A stretch of DNA of 32,435 nucleotides from a virus. Every line of letters begins with the position of its first letter. Within the stretch, counting starts at the first letter, position 1. The stretch lies in the IMG/VR virus record IMGVR_UViG_3300032331_000980, positions 1-32,435 of that record. One strand, 5' to 3'. Below, piece after piece: positions 29,352 to 32,435 of the stretch. A model generated the notes under the pieces. That model was not told the DNA's origin. It saw nothing but the letters and a program-made list of their open reading frames with translations, and did not search any database. Both the position numbers and the translations under genes were made by a program.

Positions 29352-30545
29352 TTGCCAATAAATATAGTTTATAACCGGCCGCATCTATACGACTACCAAA
29401 CAAATATAATTGATAGCCATGCTAGATATACGGTTACTTCAGCAAGTACCAAAGTAGGTAAGACTGCAAGCCATGTAGTCTGGTTGCATGAGCAAGCCTT
29501 GCAAGGTAAGTTAGGCTATAACTATTGGTGGGTAGCACCTGTTTATAAACAAGCCGATATTGCCTTTACAAGATTAAAAAACCAACTAAGCGCAAAGGAG
29601 TTATACAAGTTTAATAATTCCAATCTAACTATCACTACTCCAGTAGGTAGCATTATTCATTTTAAGAGTGGAGAGAAGCCTGATAATCTATATGGCGAGG
29701 ATGTGTATGCTGCAGTGATGGATGAGTTTACAAGGATGCGAGAGGCTGCATGGTTTGCGATGCGTAGTACCTTAACCAAAACAAAAGGTAAATGTAAGTT
29801 TATTGGTAATGCACGAGGCAAAGGATGGGGTTACAAGTTAGGTGAGAATGCAAAGAATGATACGAGTGGTATTTGGCAATTTTTTAAGGTAACTGCCTAT
29901 GATGCAGTTGATGCGGGGTTACTTGACATTGCAGAGATAGAAGATGCAAAGCGTACACTACCTAAAGAGGTATTTGATGAATTATATTTGGCAATCCCTA
30001 GCGACAATGGCACTAATCCATTTGGTGTTCCTGCAATCCGCAATTGCATTAAGCCAATAAGTAATAAGCCTGCAAGTTGCTACGGCATAGACCTTGCAAA
30101 GTCATTTGATTATACTGTAATAGTAGGATTAGATGATGATAGTAATGTTTGTTATTTTGATAGATTTCAAGCGGATTGGAGTGTAACGAAAAACAAGATT
30201 ATGCAATTACAAAAAGGCATTGAAAAGAATATTGATGCTACCGGTGTAGGTGATCCGATAGTAGAGGAGTTGCAAAGGTTAGGTAGTAATGTGTATGGGT
30301 TTAAATACAGCAGTCAAAGTAAGCAACAGTTAATGATAGGTTTGCAGAACGCTATCCAACTTGGCGAAGTATCAATATTAGAAGGAGTGATGCAAGACGA
30401 AATGGAAAGTTTTGAATTTGAATATACACGCACAGGTGTAAAGTATAACGCGCCAGATGGGATGCATGATGATACAGTGAATGCACTAGCACTAGCCAGG
30501 AACATTTGGAAAAAACGAGGCACAGGAATATATAATATAGTATAA
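29352..30545 (+). CDS. terL: Terminase large subunit
   Basis: A 397-residue protein with a TTG start directly after the preceding stop; no ATG lies nearby. ATPase: Walker A SASTKVGKT (30-38), Walker B VMDE (122-125) and coupling motif FIGNARGKG. Nuclease: GIDLAKS with Asp247, DATGVGD with Asp295, and MHDDTVNALALA with Asp373/Asp374, the acidic triad of an RNase H-like fold. It drives DNA into the procapsid and cuts genome ends. It is somewhat shorter than many TerL proteins but complete. The tail chaperone gene follows after three bases. Confidence 0.9.
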   Translation: MPINIVYNRPHLYDYQTNIIDSHARYTVTSASTKVGKTASHVVWLHEQALQGKLGYNYWWVAPVYKQADIAFTRLKNQLSAKELYKFNNSNLTITTPVGSIIHFKSGEKPDNLYGEDVYAAVMDEFTRMREAAWFAMRSTLTKTKGKCKFIGNARGKGWGYKLGENAKNDTSGIWQFFKVTAYDAVDAGLLDIAEIEDAKRTLPKEVFDELYLAIPSDNGTNPFGVPAIRNCIKPISNKPASCYGIDLAKSFDYTVIVGLDDDSNVCYFDRFQADWSVTKNKIMQLQKGIEKNIDATGVGDPIVEELQRLGSNVYGFKYSSQSKQQLMIGLQNAIQLGEVSILEGVMQDEMESFEFEYTRTGVKYNAPDGMHDDTVNALALARNIWKKRGTGIYNIV

Positions 30546-30548
30546 ATT

Positions 30549-31199
30549 ATGAATTGGGAAAATATAACCGTTGAGCAATTTCAGCAACTGAATGAAATTG
30601 ATAAAGACTTTGAGGCATTAGATAAAGCCTATCACACCGTATCTATTTGTAAAAAGATAGATATTGAAGAATTGGATGCAATGCCAATAGCAGAGTTTAA
30701 TAGGCTTTCAAATGATTGCCTATTTGTTGTTAAGCAACCTATTCAGGATGTAACCGTTAAGCGTTTTGGTAGGTTTAAATTCATTCATGATATACGCAAG
30801 ATTAAGAGTGCAGTAGCAAGGTATATTGAAGTAAAACACTTTGCACAGGATTACATACCTAATATGCATTTGATACTTGCATCTATGGTTCAGCCACAGC
30901 GTAAAAATTTGCTTGGGATGTGGGTAGATGTTCCATACGATAGTAAGGAATACGAAACCTACGCTAGTGAATTGCAACAGATACCAATAACGGTGGCTAT
31001 GGGGTGGATTGGTTTTTTTTTGCGAGTATACGAGAAGTGGAGAGTGGTTTCCCAACAATCTTCCCAAAAGAAGATGGAGAGTCAAAAGATGACACTGATT
31101 TGGAAGATGATGCTGAAACACAGGATGCCAAAGAAAGAAGTGGAGAAAATAGTCAATCCTTTATGGGAAAGTATGGTTGGCTCTACCAAATCGACTTAG
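30549..31199 (+). CDS. Tail assembly chaperone, zero-frame product
   Basis: A 216-residue frame. Residues 1-157 look coherent (MNWENITVEQFQQLNEIDKD ... VDVPYDSKEYETYASELQQI), of a type I recall for tail assembly chaperones in Bacteroidota phages. After the nine-T run at 31013-31021 the zero frame continues for 59 codons to 31199, but that tail reads poorly (KKMESQKMTLIWKMMLKHRM), while the -1 frame reads well. So this product is either the short chaperone form or an artefact of an indel. Chaperones of this kind coat the tape measure during tail assembly. Confidence 0.65.
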   Translation: MNWENITVEQFQQLNEIDKDFEALDKAYHTVSICKKIDIEELDAMPIAEFNRLSNDCLFVVKQPIQDVTVKRFGRFKFIHDIRKIKSAVARYIEVKHFAQDYIPNMHLILASMVQPQRKNLLGMWVDVPYDSKEYETYASELQQIPITVAMGWIGFFLRVYEKWRVVSQQSSQKKMESQKMTLIWKMMLKHRMPKKEVEKIVNPLWESMVGSTKST

Positions 31200-31333
31200 T
31201 AGCTGAATTAGAACGAGTTAAGAGAGATGATGTTTTTAACATGGATTTGATACCATTCTTGGCAGATTTACTATATATAAAAGAGAAAGCAGAGTTTGTA
31301 AATGAAATCAATAGGCAAGTCGCAAGCAGATAA
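30549..31333 (+). CDS. Tail assembly chaperone, -1 frameshift fusion (G/GT-like)
   Basis: If ribosomes slip back one base in the T run, codons 30549-31019 join codons 31019-31333, giving a 261-residue fusion. The -1 part is acidic (KEDGESKDDTDLEDDAETQD), then MGKYGWLYQIDLVAELERVK and a leucine-rich C-terminus, the pattern expected for the T domain that binds tape measure. Location after TerL and three genes before the tape measure matches the G/GT position of lambda-like phages. Start of the -1 frame alone at GTG 31004 is less likely. Confidence 0.6.
31013..31022 (+). other. Slippery sequence for -1 frameshift
   Basis: A run of nine T followed by G. In the zero frame (GGT TTT TTT TTG) it contains the heptamer T-TTT-TTG at 31016-31022, a classical X-XXY-YYZ slippery site. 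GGGGTGG at 31001-31007 lies just upstream and might act as an anti-Shine-Dalgarno stimulator, though that signal is little used in Bacteroidota. Confidence 0.6.
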
Positions 31334-31958
31334 TTTAAATTATTTAGATATACCTGGCAGTAGCAAAAGTAACTATACTAAAGCCACTGCAAGCTATGTA
31401 AGTGATACAGTTGATAAGTTTATTACAGAGGCGCAAGACATCATCAATAGGAACGGTAGAGTAAGTAAAGGTAACTTATCTGACATAGTTAATACAATTA
31501 CCCAAGCTGGTAGTAAGATTACAATTAGCATAGGCTACGATAAACGAAATCCAGCGAAAAAATATTATGACTTTATCAATAAGGGAGTGAATGGAACATT
31601 AGTAAAGCATGGTAGTGAATATTCATTTAAATATAATGGAGTATCAAAAGCATTCCTAAAAAGTTTAATGGGGTGGAAAAAGTTTAATGTAAGAGCAAAC
31701 AAAAACGAAGACCAGAGCAAGGGCAAAAGTGGATTGCAAAAGAAACGCCAAAGCGTAACCGATGCAAAGGAAAGTAGTGCGTATAGTTTAGGGGTTTACA
31801 TTAAAAGAAACGGCATAAAGCCTATACATTTTTTTGATAAGCCTGCAAAAAAATATTTTGGTAAAACATTTGAAAGGCAATTAAGTAAGGAGTTAGGCAA
31901 AGATATAAAAGTAAATATTAAAATGGATTTTTTAAATGGCAATAACAGTAATAAATAG
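31302..31958 (+). CDS. Tail completion or neck protein candidate
   Basis: A 218-residue basic protein. KKYYDFINKGVNGTLVKHG (about residues 87-105) resembles the 'y--fv-~Gv-Gt' block of HK97 gp10-like neck and tail completion proteins. The start overlaps the chaperone -1 frame by 32 bases and the stop overlaps the next tail gene by 23 bases, consistent with a compact tail operon. The family link is tentative. Confidence 0.5.
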   Translation: MKSIGKSQADNLNYLDIPGSSKSNYTKATASYVSDTVDKFITEAQDIINRNGRVSKGNLSDIVNTITQAGSKITISIGYDKRNPAKKYYDFINKGVNGTLVKHGSEYSFKYNGVSKAFLKSLMGWKKFNVRANKNEDQSKGKSGLQKKRQSVTDAKESSAYSLGVYIKRNGIKPIHFFDKPAKKYFGKTFERQLSKELGKDIKVNIKMDFLNGNNSNK

Positions 31959-32435
31959 CGGTAGTGAATTTAATTTAAATAAATTTAAAAGCGCATTAGT
32001 AAGGCAGAATATAATAGTAGATAGCACAAATAAAGCAGTAACGAACTTTAGATATGTTTTTAGAATAACAGTACAATCCAATACATTGAATGCAGGTTTG
32101 CAAAGTGATTATATTGGGGAGTTTCAAGTAAGGCCACAAGGTGCAAATAATTATGGTTACTTTGACATAGCAGAAGTGGCGCGTAATTGTTTTAGGAGTA
32201 CAGATTTTTTGAATGGATTTAAAAATAGTGCAAATGATATTTGCGTAACTGATGACCATTCACTTATATTAGCATTTACAGCCGAATTAAGAGAGTTTGA
32301 TGGTGTGAATGTAAGTGGTATATTAGGATATGTAACTGGCTACCTTTATAATGGCTATCCAATAGTAACCGATTACTTAGCCAATGGATTGCAAGATACA
32401 ATTGCAACAAACCAAGATACTTTTGCAATGACTAA
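31936..32435 (+). CDS. Tail structural protein, 5' part of a gene split by the window ends
   Basis: It starts at ATG 31936 (MAITVINSGSEFNLNKFKSA) and is open to the window end. After circularisation it runs in frame into 1-934, giving 437 codons including the stop (377 bases up to 32312 plus 934). The start lies 23 bases inside the preceding gene. Beta-rich composition and position suggest a tail component. See the entry at 1-934 for the rest. Confidence 0.8.
   Translation, partial: MAITVINSGSEFNLNKFKSALVRQNIIVDSTNKAVTNFRYVFRITVQSNTLNAGLQSDYIGEFQVRPQGANNYGYFDIAEVARNCFRSTDFLNGFKNSANDICVTDDHSLILAFTAELREFDGVNVSGILGYVTGYLYNGYPIVTDYLANGLQDTIATNQDTFAMT
32313..32435. repeat. Terminal direct repeat, right copy (circular overlap)
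   Basis: Identical over all 123 bases to 1-123. It should be counted once; the unique genome is 32,312 bp. Confidence 0.98.

Noticed and set aside
1-32435. tRNA genes
   Set aside because: I saw no cloverleaf with a T-loop GTTCRANNC-type motif while reading both strands; a tRNAscan-SE run would settle it.

Overview
The window is a complete, circularly closed genome of a tailed phage of Bacteroidota. The first 123 bases are repeated exactly as the last 123 (32313-32435). Joining the two copies gives a 32,312-bp circle and restores one intact 436-codon gene across the junction. Signs of a Bacteroidota host are: promoters with the TAnnTTTG -7 box; A-rich sequence before start codons with no clear Shine-Dalgarno; low GC; and protein families I recognise from Bacteroidota phages (portal with a C-terminal CRHRW domain, DUF6712-like connector, XkdF-type protease, sigma-like protein beside TerS). 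Every supported gene is on the + strand. I see no integrase, repressor, sheath protein or tRNA, so a virulent phage with a siphovirus-like tail is the simplest reading.

Layout in circular order. The packaging block starts at 27.6 kb: TerS, a sigma-like protein, small membrane and unknown proteins, then TerL (to 30.5 kb). The tail block follows (30.5 kb through the junction to 5.4 kb): a tail-assembly chaperone that seems to need a -1 frameshift at a nine-T run, a completion-like protein, two large tail proteins and the tape measure. The head block (5.4-10.9 kb) holds protease, scaffold-like protein, major capsid protein, tail tube protein, portal fusion and connectors; terminators flank the tail tube gene. 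Adhesion and lysis genes (11.0-15.2 kb) are a BppU-like protein, a collagen-like fibre, a holin candidate and an M15 endolysin. The early region (15.4-27.6 kb) carries many small genes, ERF annealing protein, primase-helicase, SF2 helicase, VRR-NUC nuclease, a DnaA domain IV protein, an HExxH protein and a metallophosphoesterase.

Four things stand out. (1) At 23273-24695 lies an integron-like gene-cassette array: two full attC-like sites and a truncated third. Each of the three cassettes starts with bases complementary to the arm after its own gene, which is how attC sites are built. No integrase is present, so a host integron probably supplied it. (2) The primase-helicase mRNA is predicted to begin with two hairpins whose 7-nt loops are perfectly complementary (GGGGAAT and ATTCCCC), a likely kissing-loop element. 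(3) Just upstream are eleven copies of TGTTACA/TGTAACA in about 200 bp, arranged around two copies of ATTGATWATCAAT: a candidate origin or operator. (4) Three early promoters share CTATAAATWAA 40-41 bp upstream of TATATTTG, suggesting a phage-specific promoter class.

All functional calls come from reading motifs by eye; no database search was run.
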